DNA of 64,000 bases from G963667675 sp965249215 (GTDB taxonomy: Bacteria > Chloroflexota > Dehalococcoidia > Lucifugimonadales > UBA3495). Under the pieces are notes generated by a model. It saw only the letters and a program-made list of their open reading frames with translations, was not told the origin of the DNA and ran no database searches. This document shows, piece after piece, positions 9,520 through 18,086 of this stretch. A program made the position numbers and the translations under genes. Each line of letters starts with the position of its first letter. Position 1 is the first letter of the stretch. The stretch lies in contig CBDFLN010000001.1 of assembly GCA_965249215.1 (NCBI GenBank), positions 1,138,567-1,202,566 on the forward strand. The letters are read 5' to 3'.

Positions 9520-11502
9520 ATGCTATTTGCATCCGGCATCAGCAAAGCCTACTCAAACAGGACCCTGTTCAGTGGGCTAACGCTGAGGGTAGCCGTCGGG
9601 GACCGTATTGCACTGGTAGGCCCAAACGGCTCCGGGAAGACCACGCTCATGGATATCCTGGCCGGCGAAACCGCCCCGGATACGGGGAGCATATCCAAGC
9701 AGCGCAACGTTACCATGGGCTATCTCAAGCAGGAGCCAGCGTCGTTTACCGGCAAGCCTCTGATTGAAGAGGTGTTGGACGCCCGCTCCGAGGCGAACGC
9801 CCTCGTCGTTGAGATCTCCGACGCACAGGAAGCGCTGTCATTGGAGACTGACCCTGTGCGCCAAGGTTATCTGCTGGACCGCCTCAGCAAGCTCGACGTG
9901 GCTTTGGAGGCCGCTGGTGGAGACGACCGCGAGCACGAAGCTAAGGCTATCCTCTCAGGCCTTGGCTTTAAGCAGGCTGACTTTCTCCGGCCAATGAGTG
10001 AGTTCAGCGGTGGTTGGGTCATGCGGGCCGACCTGGCCAGAATCCTGTTCAAGAAGCCCAACCTCTTGCTCCTTGACGAGCCCACCAACCACTTGGACCT
10101 TGATGCAAACTTGTGGTTTGAGAAATACCTGGCCAATTTTCAAGGCGGCCTGCTCGTCACATCTCACGACCGCGCTTTTCTGAATCAGACCGCAACCAAG
10201 GTTCTTGCCATAGAGCCGGATGAGGTGGCGCTTCACACGGGGAACTATAACGATTACCTCGTTGCGCGCGAGACCACACTTCAGAACAAACGGGCAGCTT
10301 CCGCCAGGCAGCAGCGCGAGATAGATAGGCAAATGCGCTTTGTGGAACAGTTTCGCTCCAAGGCAACGAAGGCCAGCCAGGTACAAAGCCGTTTGAAGCA
10401 ACTCGAGAAAATCCAGATCGTCAAGTTGCCAAGGGCCACTAAGAAGGTCCGATACTCCTTCCCGCAGCCCCCGCGTAGCGGTTTCGAGGTCATAAAACTG
10501 ACCAATGTAAGCAAGTCCTACGGTGATATCGTGGTCTACCGAGGCATGGACCTGACGCTTTCCCGGGGCGACCGTGTTGCGCTAGTCGGACCGAACGGCG
10601 CCGGGAAGACCACCATGTTGAAGATACTTGCAGGCGTCGTTCCGGTTGATGAGGGGGAAAGAAAGACCGGCCACAACGTCGTCACCAACTATTACGCCCA
10701 GCACGTGCTGGAACTCCTCAACCCGAACAATACACTCATTGAGGAATTGCAGCAGTGCGCGCCAATGGAGTCGGAGCAGAACCTGCGAACGACCCTCGGC
10801 GGCTTTTTGTTCAGCGGCGACGATGTGCGCAAGCCTATTTCCGTACTGTCCGGCGGTGAGAAGGCCCGCGTGGCCCTGGCTAAGCTGCTTCTTCAGCCAA
10901 CCAGCCTGCTCCTCATGGACGAGCCGACCAATCACCTCGACATCGCTTCTAGGGAAATTCTCGCAGACGCCCTGGGCGATTATCACGGCACCATCTGTTT
11001 CATTACCCACGACCGCACTCTAATACGTCAGGTCGCAAACAAGATTGTGGAGATAGACGGCGGCCGACCCAGGGTTTTCCTCGGAGACTACGACAGTTAT
11101 CTCTACCGAAAGCAGGCGGAGACCGATAAGAGGAACACCAGCCCAAGGGCCAACGGAACGGCCGGAGATGCTGCAGAACGAGGCCAGGCTATGAACCGCT
11201 CCGGTCAGCGGATCAGCGCCGAAGAGCAGCAGCGCCGGTCGCTTACGAAAGAGGCTCACAGACTCGCAATGCAGATAGAGGACATAAACGTCTCCCTGGT
11301 TGACCACGAGACCCGGATTGCGGACTTGGAGGCCATGTTCTCCAGCCCCGACCTGTTTGACGAGCCCGCTCAGATTGTCTCCTCAGGAGAGCAGTACCGT
11401 GTCCTCAAAGAGGAGGTGCAGTCCCTCTGGGATGAGTGGGAGAGGTTGGCGTCGGAGGCGGAGAACGTCGCCAGCACGCTGACGGCCCTGAAGGCCGGCT
11501 AG
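9520..11502 (+). CDS. ABC-F family ATPase (Uup/EttA-like), soluble
   Basis: The 660-residue protein has two ATP-binding cassettes and no membrane segment. Cassette 1: Walker A GPNGSGKTT (residues 34-42), signature FSGGW (about 161), Walker B LLLLDEPTNHLD. Cassette 2: Walker A GPNGAGKTT (about 357), signature LSGGEK (about 442), Walker B LLLMDEPTNHLD. The inter-domain linker (about 245-320) is charged and helical, and a C-terminal coiled coil (about 565-655) resembles Uup. ABC-F proteins bind the ribosomal E site or act in resistance; which of these applies here cannot be decided. It is flanked on both sides by remnants of the same transposase type, in the same orientation. Confidence 0.88.
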   Translation: MLFASGISKAYSNRTLFSGLTLRVAVGDRIALVGPNGSGKTTLMDILAGETAPDTGSISKQRNVTMGYLKQEPASFTGKPLIEEVLDARSEANALVVEISDAQEALSLETDPVRQGYLLDRLSKLDVALEAAGGDDREHEAKAILSGLGFKQADFLRPMSEFSGGWVMRADLARILFKKPNLLLLDEPTNHLDLDANLWFEKYLANFQGGLLVTSHDRAFLNQTATKVLAIEPDEVALHTGNYNDYLVARETTLQNKRAASARQQREIDRQMRFVEQFRSKATKASQVQSRLKQLEKIQIVKLPRATKKVRYSFPQPPRSGFEVIKLTNVSKSYGDIVVYRGMDLTLSRGDRVALVGPNGAGKTTMLKILAGVVPVDEGERKTGHNVVTNYYAQHVLELLNPNNTLIEELQQCAPMESEQNLRTTLGGFLFSGDDVRKPISVLSGGEKARVALAKLLLQPTSLLLMDEPTNHLDIASREILADALGDYHGTICFITHDRTLIRQVANKIVEIDGGRPRVFLGDYDSYLYRKQAETDKRNTSPRANGTAGDAAERGQAMNRSGQRISAEEQQRRSLTKEAHRLAMQIEDINVSLVDHETRIADLEAMFSSPDLFDEPAQIVSSGEQYRVLKEEVQSLWDEWERLASEAENVASTLTALKAG

Positions 11503-11544
11503 ACCCCGTGCCAAGGGTGTTAACGCTAGGTCTGTAGACCGTTC

Positions 11545-11660
11545 ACCTTACCCCCGGAATTAGTATCACTGGCTAGGCGAGTCTGGCCATAGAGTCAGCA
11601 AGCTCTTTGGGTGTCTTGCGTTTCAGGGAGTTGTGAGGGCTGACTGTTGGAAACCAGCAA
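11545..11660 (-). pseudogene. Tail of an integrase-core transposase (remnant 2)
   Basis: The minus strand at 11638-11573 reads HNSLKRKTPKELADSMARLA and stop, matching remnant 1 at 8971-9033 in position of SLK-KTPK-L and the stop. The trailing DNA (ACCTTACCCCC, TTAGTATC, TGGCTAG) is also shared. The open frame extends to about 11878 without recognisable transposase sequence. The two tails bracket the ABC-F gene in direct orientation. Confidence 0.45.
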
Positions 11661-11930
11661 AATGCAGCCCACCCTGAGACCCGACAAGTCTTGGGGGATC
11701 CCGTCTTTGGCCCAGAAATAGGCCATTTTAAGATCTTCCTGACAGTATCGTCCCAAGTGGGTCCGTAGTGTCCAATCATCTGTGTGGCAGTATATGTGAG
11801 AACATAAGAGCTATGGTGCCGATACCCGCGGATTATAGCTTCAAACAGCGTGGGATCATACTCCGGCTCTCGAACCACACCAACGGACGCGGCCCAGCAG
11901 CGTTCTTGAGATTTCCGCGCCTGCCCCTAC

Positions 11931-12211
11931 GTCATCCCGGCCCCCGAGCCGGAATCTATGCCTGGCATCCACCCTCCCAGATGCCCCTGCCAGCCCCACC
12001 GCCCCGTTCGCCCACAGCACCTCCTTCCCCCCGCTCGCCCTGAACTTGTCGAAGGGCCTGTCCACGGGCGCCAATAGCCCACTGTAGGGGTAGGCCTTGT
12101 GCCTACCCCTCTCCATACCCCGTCCATCCCCGCTATTCACCCCATTGCCCCGTCATCCCCGCTTTATCCTCCGTCATTCCGGCCCCCGAGCCGGAATCTA
12201 TCCCTGGTATC
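11931..12211. repeat. Pair of about 40-bp direct repeats in an intergenic stretch
   Basis: A block beginning GTCATCCCGGCCCCCGAG lies at 11931-11970 and a near copy at 12172-12211. Between them is a CCTGAACTTGTCGAAGGGCC motif of the kind that is abundant beyond 50 kb. Over 11661-12428 I see no gene. Confidence 0.6.
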
Positions 12212-12428
12212 CAGGCTTCCAAACGCCCTCTCGCATCGAACACTAGGCACAAACGATACCTTGGGGGCGGACCATTCGTCGCGCCTAAGTCACCTACCCC
12301 GCGCCCTTCGGCAGCCCCTTACACCCATGCACCGACGGCTCGCCGCGCCGCTTGGCTGCCAGGCCGTAGACTCCGGCTGGCCATGGGACAAAAAGCGGTA
12401 GTCAGACGGGGATTTGCTCGTAGGAGAA

Positions 12429-12599
12429 CTAGGGAATAGCTATGCGGTCGCTGGCATGCTCAATGGTTATGGCGCAGAGACGGCCGTCGCCATCCAGTTC
12501 GAGAAGGGTGTCTTCATTCAACTCTCGCGTCCCGTCCACTTCGGCAGGCCAAAGCTCGATATAAAGCGTGTCCGTGTCTTGGAAGTATTTTATCTTCAT
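12429..12599 (-). CDS. DUF2283 family small protein
   Basis: A 56-residue frame on the minus strand starts with ATG at 12599-12597 (MKIKYFQDTDTLYIELWPAE) and stops at 12431-12429. The pattern MKI-Y--D-D-LYIEL, then NEDTLLELDGDGRLCAITIEHAS, matches DUF2283, a family of short proteins often found next to toxin-like DUF4258 genes in Chloroflexota and Cyanobacteria. No DUF4258 partner is seen upstream, in 12600-12977. That stretch holds only a CCGAGCGGCGGCGAGG motif at about 12772 and no gene. Function is unknown; a role as antitoxin or fragment of a module is a guess. Confidence 0.7.
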   Translation of the reverse strand: MKIKYFQDTDTLYIELWPAEVDGTRELNEDTLLELDGDGRLCAITIEHASDRIAIP

Positions 12600-12977
12600 T
12601 GCTTGAACGACCTATCAAAGAAAGCATTATGCACGGTTTCCCCGTCCCATTTTCGCTGACGACCTACACAGAGCATCCGGCCCGCCTTCCAGAACTGCCT
12701 CGCGGCCTACTGCCGCTCCCACCGGGAGAAGCTGGCTCTAGTCCCGGAACTGCCCACCGTCTTCGGTGTCACCCCGAGCGGCGGCGAGGGGTCTAAAGCT
12801 CTTGCCCTCTGACTTTCTCGATCATGAGTCTCTCTGGGTTCCTCGTCGTTCCGCTCGCCTGAGTGTTGAGTACGCAGGCGAGTATGCTCTTGGTTTGGTG
12901 AGGGACAGGCGGGGTTGGAGCGTAGCGAATTAAGAATCGAGTATCAGTTCGAATAATCCAGACTGCTGGGCGACGAA

Positions 12978-14237
12978 CTAAGGAACGGAAGCGACCGCCA
13001 ACTCTCTGGCCCTTGTATGAAACGACAAGGCTATTTCATCGATGCGGGGCTTGTTTTTGTAGTAGAACAGGTCGTCGCGAGTCAGCCCGGTGATGTCCAA
13101 AGCTAGGTCGAGCATGTGAGGTTGCAGGTGTTTGTTCAAGTACATCCCAATAACCGCGCCGATCACGGCGCCTCCGATACCCCCAGCGACGTTGCCTATC
13201 CCCGGGACTGCGCTTCCGCCTGCTGCTCCACCACTACCTCCTACCATCGACAGGACGGTTGTGACCCCCATCCGCGACATTAAGGTCAGCGTCTGCACCA
13301 CTTGCATTTGATTCTTAGTGGTCCGGTCGGCGGCTTTGAACTCTTTTTCAGTCTTGAGGACGCTGTAAACGAGACGTGCGCCCGCGATAATTGCCCCGGC
13401 GTAAGGAAGGATGTCAATGACATCGTCGGGGATGTCTATCTCCTTGTTTGCACTAAGGGTATTCAGCCCGTCTGTCGTCCCGTCTATTTCCGAGTAGGGT
13501 GTGAGTTCTAGCCCGGCGTTGATATCCTCCTCAAGTTCGGAGCCGGAGCCGATATCAGTTAACGCTCGACCACCCGAGTCCCTTCCGGACTCGATATATT
13601 CTCCATAAATTTCGGTGCTCATGGCATAGTGGTCGGCATGATCGACGTCCCCGGTCGGGTATTTGTCCATGTGATCCTGAATATCGTTGGGATCATAGGA
13701 CGTACCTGTTTTGACCTGTATTTTAGTGTGGTTCCCGCTGGGGTCTGTACCATAAAGGTCCCACCCGGGTTGTTTGAGGTCAGAAGCTAGGTCGACATTC
13801 CACCCTCTTTGATTAAACTCTTCTTTGGTCTGGATTTCAGCTACTGCGCCCTTCAAGGGGCTCAGGAAAGAATTGTCATAAGTTTCGGGGGCATTGAGTG
13901 CATCCTGATGGTGCTCCCATGGCGTCCTAGATTCTTCGGGAAAGGCCCTCGCATGGGCCAGGAATATCATCTTCTGGACGCCATCATTGACCTCGGTTTC
14001 GGACAAGCCATCATCCAAATCAGCGAGTGTATCGGCGAGCCCGTTGTCTGAGACATGTTGATTATCAAAAACACCCCACATGCCGAAGGAAACAGCGGAA
14101 GCAAATTCGGCGGCGTACATGGTCCGGTCTGTGCTCACCAGGCCGGTGACTATCTCCCGGAAGGACATGCGCTGGCGGGTTTCGCCGCCGGGGAGTCCGC
14201 GCAGAGCCGGGAGCAGGTCTGACGATTCCATAGTCAT
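12978..14237 (-). CDS. PD-(D/E)xK-like protein with C-terminal glycine-rich membrane segment
   Basis: I do not recognise a named family for this 419-residue protein. Residues 130-210 fit a PD-(D/E)xK nuclease core: E134 (AEIQTKEEF), D160 (GWDLYGTD) and Q174-V-K176 (KIQVKTG), the QxK variant common in Mrr-like and restriction-type nucleases. Residues about 275-290 and 333-366 are hydrophobic; the second is a glycine zipper (GGIGGAVIGAVIGMYL) like those in pore-forming or membrane-inserting proteins. The gene starts 12 bp after the stop of the PH-domain gene, so the two are probably one operon. Base composition is lower in GC than the core genes. A membrane-associated nuclease effector is inference. 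Confidence 0.6.
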   Translation of the reverse strand: MTMESSDLLPALRGLPGGETRQRMSFREIVTGLVSTDRTMYAAEFASAVSFGMWGVFDNQHVSDNGLADTLADLDDGLSETEVNDGVQKMIFLAHARAFPEESRTPWEHHQDALNAPETYDNSFLSPLKGAVAEIQTKEEFNQRGWNVDLASDLKQPGWDLYGTDPSGNHTKIQVKTGTSYDPNDIQDHMDKYPTGDVDHADHYAMSTEIYGEYIESGRDSGGRALTDIGSGSELEEDINAGLELTPYSEIDGTTDGLNTLSANKEIDIPDDVIDILPYAGAIIAGARLVYSVLKTEKEFKAADRTTKNQMQVVQTLTLMSRMGVTTVLSMVGGSGGAAGGSAVPGIGNVAGGIGGAVIGAVIGMYLNKHLQPHMLDLALDITGLTRDDLFYYKNKPRIDEIALSFHTRARELAVASVP

Positions 14238-14249
14238 GGCATCTTCCTA

Positions 14250-15305
14250 TCAGGTGAGGACCGCGACGATTATCGCAACGATGGCGATTGCGCCGGACCC
14301 GGAGGCTATCCCAATGACCACGCTCCGTGTTTTACGCGATTCCTCCCGTACGGCAGTCAATGCCTGGTCTATGCCGGATTGGGCCTGCTCGCTCAATTCA
14401 CCCTTGTGAGTAGTAAGAGCCGCTCGCAGCTGCTCAGTTGTCTGGGTCAGAGAAGTTTGCGCTTGTTCGCTGAGTTCGGTTTTGGAGGCAGTCAGCGCCA
14501 TTTGAACGGCGTCCAACGCTTTTTGAAGGGTGGCTTGGGCTTGCTTGTTCAACCCGGACGCGTGGGTCGCTAGTGCCGCTTTCAGTTGCTCCAAGGCTTG
14601 GGTGAGGGAGGTCTTCGTTTGCTCGCGGAGTTCCGTTTTCGCGGCGTCCAAGGCTGCCTCGTACTGTTGTCTTTGTTCCTCCCGCGCCCCGGCAAGAGCC
14701 TGGCTGATAGCGTTGCCCGCTACTTCCGGCAGGTTGTCGTGCTCTCCAATGTGCTTGGTGAGCAATTCGCTCTGGCGAATAACACGGGGGATTAGCTCCT
14801 GGTTTATCTTGTCCTGTTCTTCCCAGAGCTTGACTCGCTCTCCGATGCTACGTTCTTCTCTGGTCAGGGTTGTTGGAGTAGCAGGACTCGAGTTGCGCCC
14901 TAGCTTATCCACCGTCTCGCCGGTTCCTTCACCGTTTGCTTGCGACAGTTTTGATATGCGGTTTCTACGCACTCGGTATATATGCCTCCGAAGTTCGCGG
15001 ACAATGGCATCGTTTCCCATTTTGTACCGAATTTCCTCAGGTTGGCCGTTTTCGTTTGTGGAGGAGACAATCAGTGTTCTATCTTCTCGGCTGGTCTGGT
15101 ACTCTTCGTACGGGAAGAATCCTACAACCCCCTCTGATTTGTCGCCTACGATGACCGCTAGGTTGGTCAAGGCGATGACTTTGGATCCCCAATGGAACCC
15201 CGACTGGAAGAGTATGCGCTCTCCTTCCATGACCCTATCCTGAATAGACGCCAGCGCTTCAGAATTGACCTCTTCATCTCCCAGCGTGGTGGCCTGACGG
15301 GCCAT
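14250..15305 (-). CDS. Bacterial PH-like domain, coiled coil and C-terminal transmembrane helix
   Basis: Residues 25-110 of this 351-residue protein have the bPH pattern: GERILFQSG, then VIALTNLAVIVGD, FPYEEYQTS and a terminal helix IVRELRRHI. Residues 200-325 are a long coiled coil of imperfect repeats (SLTQALEQLKAAL, SLTQTTEQLRAAL, each followed by SELSEQAQ-like segments). The last 22 residues (VVIGIASGSGAIAIVAIIVAVL) form one transmembrane helix, making it a tail-anchored protein with the PH domain in the cytoplasm. It is the first gene of a pair with 12978-14237. It could be a sensor or scaffold for the nuclease-like partner; no such system is known to me by name. Confidence 0.65.
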   Translation of the reverse strand: MARQATTLGDEEVNSEALASIQDRVMEGERILFQSGFHWGSKVIALTNLAVIVGDKSEGVVGFFPYEEYQTSREDRTLIVSSTNENGQPEEIRYKMGNDAIVRELRRHIYRVRRNRISKLSQANGEGTGETVDKLGRNSSPATPTTLTREERSIGERVKLWEEQDKINQELIPRVIRQSELLTKHIGEHDNLPEVAGNAISQALAGAREEQRQQYEAALDAAKTELREQTKTSLTQALEQLKAALATHASGLNKQAQATLQKALDAVQMALTASKTELSEQAQTSLTQTTEQLRAALTTHKGELSEQAQSGIDQALTAVREESRKTRSVVIGIASGSGAIAIVAIIVAVLT

Positions 15306-15634
15306 GCCAGTTCCTCCTTCACTTCACCTTCGTCGTTCCGGTTGGTCTAGCAGTTGGCGATTATATGTTCACTAGTCGGCCAGGGCAATTGCATTCCGGC
15401 GAACCCGCTTGCCCTCGACACTCACGAGCAAGCCTGCGCGGGAATGGTTCCCTTCCCCGCCACCTACTGACACTTGCCCCTTTCCAACCCCCGATGTCAT
15501 CCCCTACCATGGAATACCTCAGCCCCCATCCGGGACGGGCGCCAATTCCCGCCCGCCAACACCCTCCCAAACGGGAGGAATTGAGAGCAAATAAGAGGCA
15601 AACTAAAATTTCCAGCTAGGGGTGAATCTTACCA

Positions 15635-15985
15635 ATGAACCAGATTAGGTCTCGCATCAACGCTCTCCGCCGCAAAATGGCCCTCGAAATATCCGTCGTC
15701 CGCCTTCGGCCCTTGGCCGACGACTTTTGCCTCCAATGGTCCGTCGCCGTCTCCGACCGCAAGCCTCCCCCCGACGACCATACCTTCATCCGCCGGGTGG
15801 TCGACGCCAGATTCCGCCTCCCCACTTTCATGGCCGCCCACAGATACCTGACGCGGTGCCTCGCCGAAAACGTCGTTCCCGGCGTCGAGCATCTCCTGGG
15901 TGCCCTGCTCCCCTGGGCCGCCGTCCGCGGCCTTGTTGTTCTTTCCGACGATCCCCCACCCATGCCAAGCCACCAAAGCGCTTAA
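15635..15985 (+). CDS. Hypothetical small basic protein
   Basis: The 116-residue frame starts MNQIRSRINALRRKMALE and contains regularly spaced Arg and hydrophobic residues (FIRRVVDARFRLPTFMAAHRYL), like a helical protein. Codon third positions are GC-rich as in real genes here. I recognise no family. The Shine-Dalgarno is weak. From 15306 to 15634 I see no gene. Confidence 0.45.
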   Translation: MNQIRSRINALRRKMALEISVVRLRPLADDFCLQWSVAVSDRKPPPDDHTFIRRVVDARFRLPTFMAAHRYLTRCLAENVVPGVEHLLGALLPWAAVRGLVVLSDDPPPMPSHQSA

Positions 15986-16042
15986 AGCGTGCAATACCGC
16001 AGATTGCACCAGTCAATACGGAATGACCCGAACATCCAAAAT

Positions 16043-16077
16043 CCCCTCTCCCCGTGGGAGAGGGTTAGGGTGAGGGG
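16043..16077. repeat. Hairpin repeat with CTCTCCC/GGGAGAG arms
   Basis: CCCCTCTCCCCGTGGGAGAG and the following GGTTAGGGTGAGGGG form an intergenic hairpin element. Close relatives occur at 51209-51246, 52103-52140, 60729-60760 and 62190-62221. It lies between the hypothetical gene and lysA; the remaining bases of 15986-16290 hold no gene. Confidence 0.6.
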
Positions 16078-16290
16078 CCGCCACCGGCCAACCAGCCCCT
16101 GTCCCCCTATCAATCCGGCCGCTTTTGATCGTTCGGCTACGTCTACGAATTACCAGACAGATACAGGAATGACAGGCGGGTTGGGTCAGTGCCGGTGCAG
16201 GTTGGGGCATGGAAAGGCCTCGGCTTGCGCGAACCGTCCCCGCAGCCCTATGATTCCCACAGTCCACAAGGAGAACAAAGAGAGAACAAA

Positions 16291-17598
16291 ATGTTTCCCC
16301 ACTCAGTGTTTCCGGATACAGCCCACGTTAACTCCCAGGGGCAGCTGGTTATTGGCGGGTGCAACACCCTGGAACTCGCCTCCGAGTACGGCACCCCGGT
16401 TTACGTCCTGGACGAAGCGACCTTGCGAGACCGCTGCCGCAGCTTCACCAGGGAGTTTCAAAAACTCCATCCTTCCAGCCGGGTGAGCTACGCCTGCAAG
16501 GCCTACGTCAACCCCGCCCTTGCCAGGATATTCGACGAGGAGGGGCTGGGCCTCGACGTGGTTTCCGGGGGCGAGTTGGCCGTGGCCATCAACGTCGGCT
16601 TTCCCTTGGACCGGGTCTACTTCCACGGCAACAACAAATCGGCCGAGGAGCTGACGACGGCCCTGCAGGAAAATATTGGCTACGTGGTGGTGGACAGCTT
16701 CCACGAGTTAGAGCAGCTGGACCGGCTGGCGGCGGACGCCGGTAAGACGCAGGACGTTCTGGTCCGGGTCTCGCCGGGGGTAGACCCCCATTCTCACGCC
16801 TACACCACCACCGGCACCCTGGACTCCAAGTTCGGGTTTTCCATCCAGACTGGCCACGCCGCCGAAGCCGTGCGCCGCGCCCTGGCCTCTTCCAGCCTGC
16901 GGCTCAGGGGCATCCATTTCCACCTGGGGTCTCCCATCTTCGAGCTGGAGCCCTACCGGGTCGCCACCGAGTTGGTGTTGCGGTTCGCCGCCGGCTTTCG
17001 AGAGGAAGGTCTGGACCTCCGGGAGTTCAGCCCGGGCGGAGGCTTTGCCATAGCCTACACCAGGGACCAGAGACCGCCGTCCGTCGCCGAGTACGCCGAA
17101 ACCATCGTCAGCGCCATGACGTCCACCTGCGAAGAGCTGGGTATGGAGCTGCCCAGGCTGCATATCGAACCGGGGCGCTCCATCATCGGCCCCGCCGGTG
17201 TCGCCCTGTACAGCGTTGGAGCCATCAAGGACATACCGGGGGTGCGCAAATACGTCAGCGTCGACGGCGGCATGGGCGACAACATCAGGCCCGCCCTTTA
17301 CCAGGCGTCCTATGAGGTAGTGGCGGCAGGCAAGGCCGACCGGGAACCCGTGGACGCGGTGACCATAGCCGGCAAGTTTTGCGAGTCGGGAGATATTCTG
17401 GCCACCGACGTAATGCTTCCCGATATAACTGCGGGAGACCTTCTGGCCATACCGGCCGCCGGGGCCTACAGCCCGGCCATGGCCAGCAACTACAACCTCA
17501 ACCCCAGGCCGCCCATGGTCCTGGTCAACGACGGCCAAAGCCGCCTGATCCGCCGCCGGGAAACCTACCAGGACTTAATGAGCATGGACGTCGGGTGA
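16291..17598 (+). CDS. lysA: Diaminopimelate decarboxylase
   Basis: This PLP enzyme makes L-lysine from meso-diaminopimelate, the last step of the pathway. The 435-residue protein is a fold-III decarboxylase: PLP lysine K70 in YACKAYVNP, HFHLGS at about 209-214, EPGRS at about 293 binding phosphate and substrate, and CESGD at about 364 supplying the Cys and Asp of the active site across the dimer. The ATG at 16291 is preferred over an upstream in-frame start because it follows an AGGAGAACAAAG ribosome-binding region and begins where family members begin. lysC and thrB of the same network lie 30 kb away, so there is no single operon. Confidence 0.93.
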   Translation: MFPHSVFPDTAHVNSQGQLVIGGCNTLELASEYGTPVYVLDEATLRDRCRSFTREFQKLHPSSRVSYACKAYVNPALARIFDEEGLGLDVVSGGELAVAINVGFPLDRVYFHGNNKSAEELTTALQENIGYVVVDSFHELEQLDRLAADAGKTQDVLVRVSPGVDPHSHAYTTTGTLDSKFGFSIQTGHAAEAVRRALASSSLRLRGIHFHLGSPIFELEPYRVATELVLRFAAGFREEGLDLREFSPGGGFAIAYTRDQRPPSVAEYAETIVSAMTSTCEELGMELPRLHIEPGRSIIGPAGVALYSVGAIKDIPGVRKYVSVDGGMGDNIRPALYQASYEVVAAGKADREPVDAVTIAGKFCESGDILATDVMLPDITAGDLLAIPAAGAYSPAMASNYNLNPRPPMVLVNDGQSRLIRRRETYQDLMSMDVG

Positions 17599-17653
17599 GA
17601 CCCGGAACGGGAGCCGTGACTCGTTGTCCAGCGGCGCACAGAGGTGGAGAATT

Positions 17654-17839
17654 ATGGATTCAGCAAAGGAAAAAATGGCTAAAATTGTTCAAGAGCAACC
17701 CGATGATAGCTCTTTCGATGAAATTCTCCGCGAACTGGCGTTTGCTCGCATGATTGAGCGGGGATTGGCCGACTCTCAGGCGGACCACACTATCAGCGAC
17801 GAGGATATGACCCATAGAATCAAAACATGGGCCAAATAA
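17654..17839 (+). CDS. Antitoxin-like small acidic protein
   Basis: The 61-residue protein (KEKMAKIVQEQPDDSSFDEI, then ELAFARMIERGLADSQ and ISDEDMTHRIKTWAK) resembles short antitoxins of the pattern LPDD-TFEDI-YEL--LEKIE-GL-D-E-G---S-EE---R--W, normally paired with ParE/RelE toxins. No toxin gene follows. It is followed at once by the DUF433 gene at 17842, with only two bases between the stop codon and its ATG. I infer antitoxin function from this pattern only. Confidence 0.6.
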   Translation: MDSAKEKMAKIVQEQPDDSSFDEILRELAFARMIERGLADSQADHTISDEDMTHRIKTWAK

Positions 17840-17841
17840 AC

Positions 17842-18063
17842 ATGGACTATCAACAAAGAATTACGATTGAACCAGAGAAACGGGGCGGCAAACCCTGTAT
17901 CAGAGGGTTGCGCATCACTGTGTATGACGTGCTGGAAAATCTGGCATCGGGCATGTCGGAAGACCAGATCCTAGTCGACTTCCCGGACCTGGAGCGTGAG
18001 GATATTCATGCCTGCCTTGCATTTGCCGCTGACCGGGAACGCAGACTTACAACAATAGGCTGA
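17842..18063 (+). CDS. DUF433 family antitoxin-like protein
   Basis: The 73-residue protein has the full DUF433 core: RITIEPEKRGGKPCIRGLRI, then DVLENLASGMSEDQILVDFPDL and EDIHACLAFAADRE. This family folds as a winged-helix-like DNA-binding protein and is usually followed by a DUF5615 PIN-like toxin. Here holB follows instead. The ATG at 17842 fits the family N-terminus better than the in-frame ATG at 17827, which overlaps the upstream gene. Confidence 0.85.
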   Translation: MDYQQRITIEPEKRGGKPCIRGLRITVYDVLENLASGMSEDQILVDFPDLEREDIHACLAFAADRERRLTTIG

Positions 18064-18086
18064 ATGGCGGCTGCTGAAAGCTGACT

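Noticed and set aside
9117..9767. 216-residue frame overlapping the start of the ABC-F gene
   Set aside because: It reads into the ABC-F gene in a wrong frame, has atypical codon use and no recognisable motif.
12414..12659. 81-residue plus-strand frame
   Set aside because: It lies opposite the better supported DUF2283 gene at 12429-12599, whose minus-strand translation matches a known family.
1705..12669. Shared 15-mer GCTGACGACCTACAC at 1705 and 12655
   Set aside because: One 15-base match is expected by chance in 64 kb and the flanks do not align.
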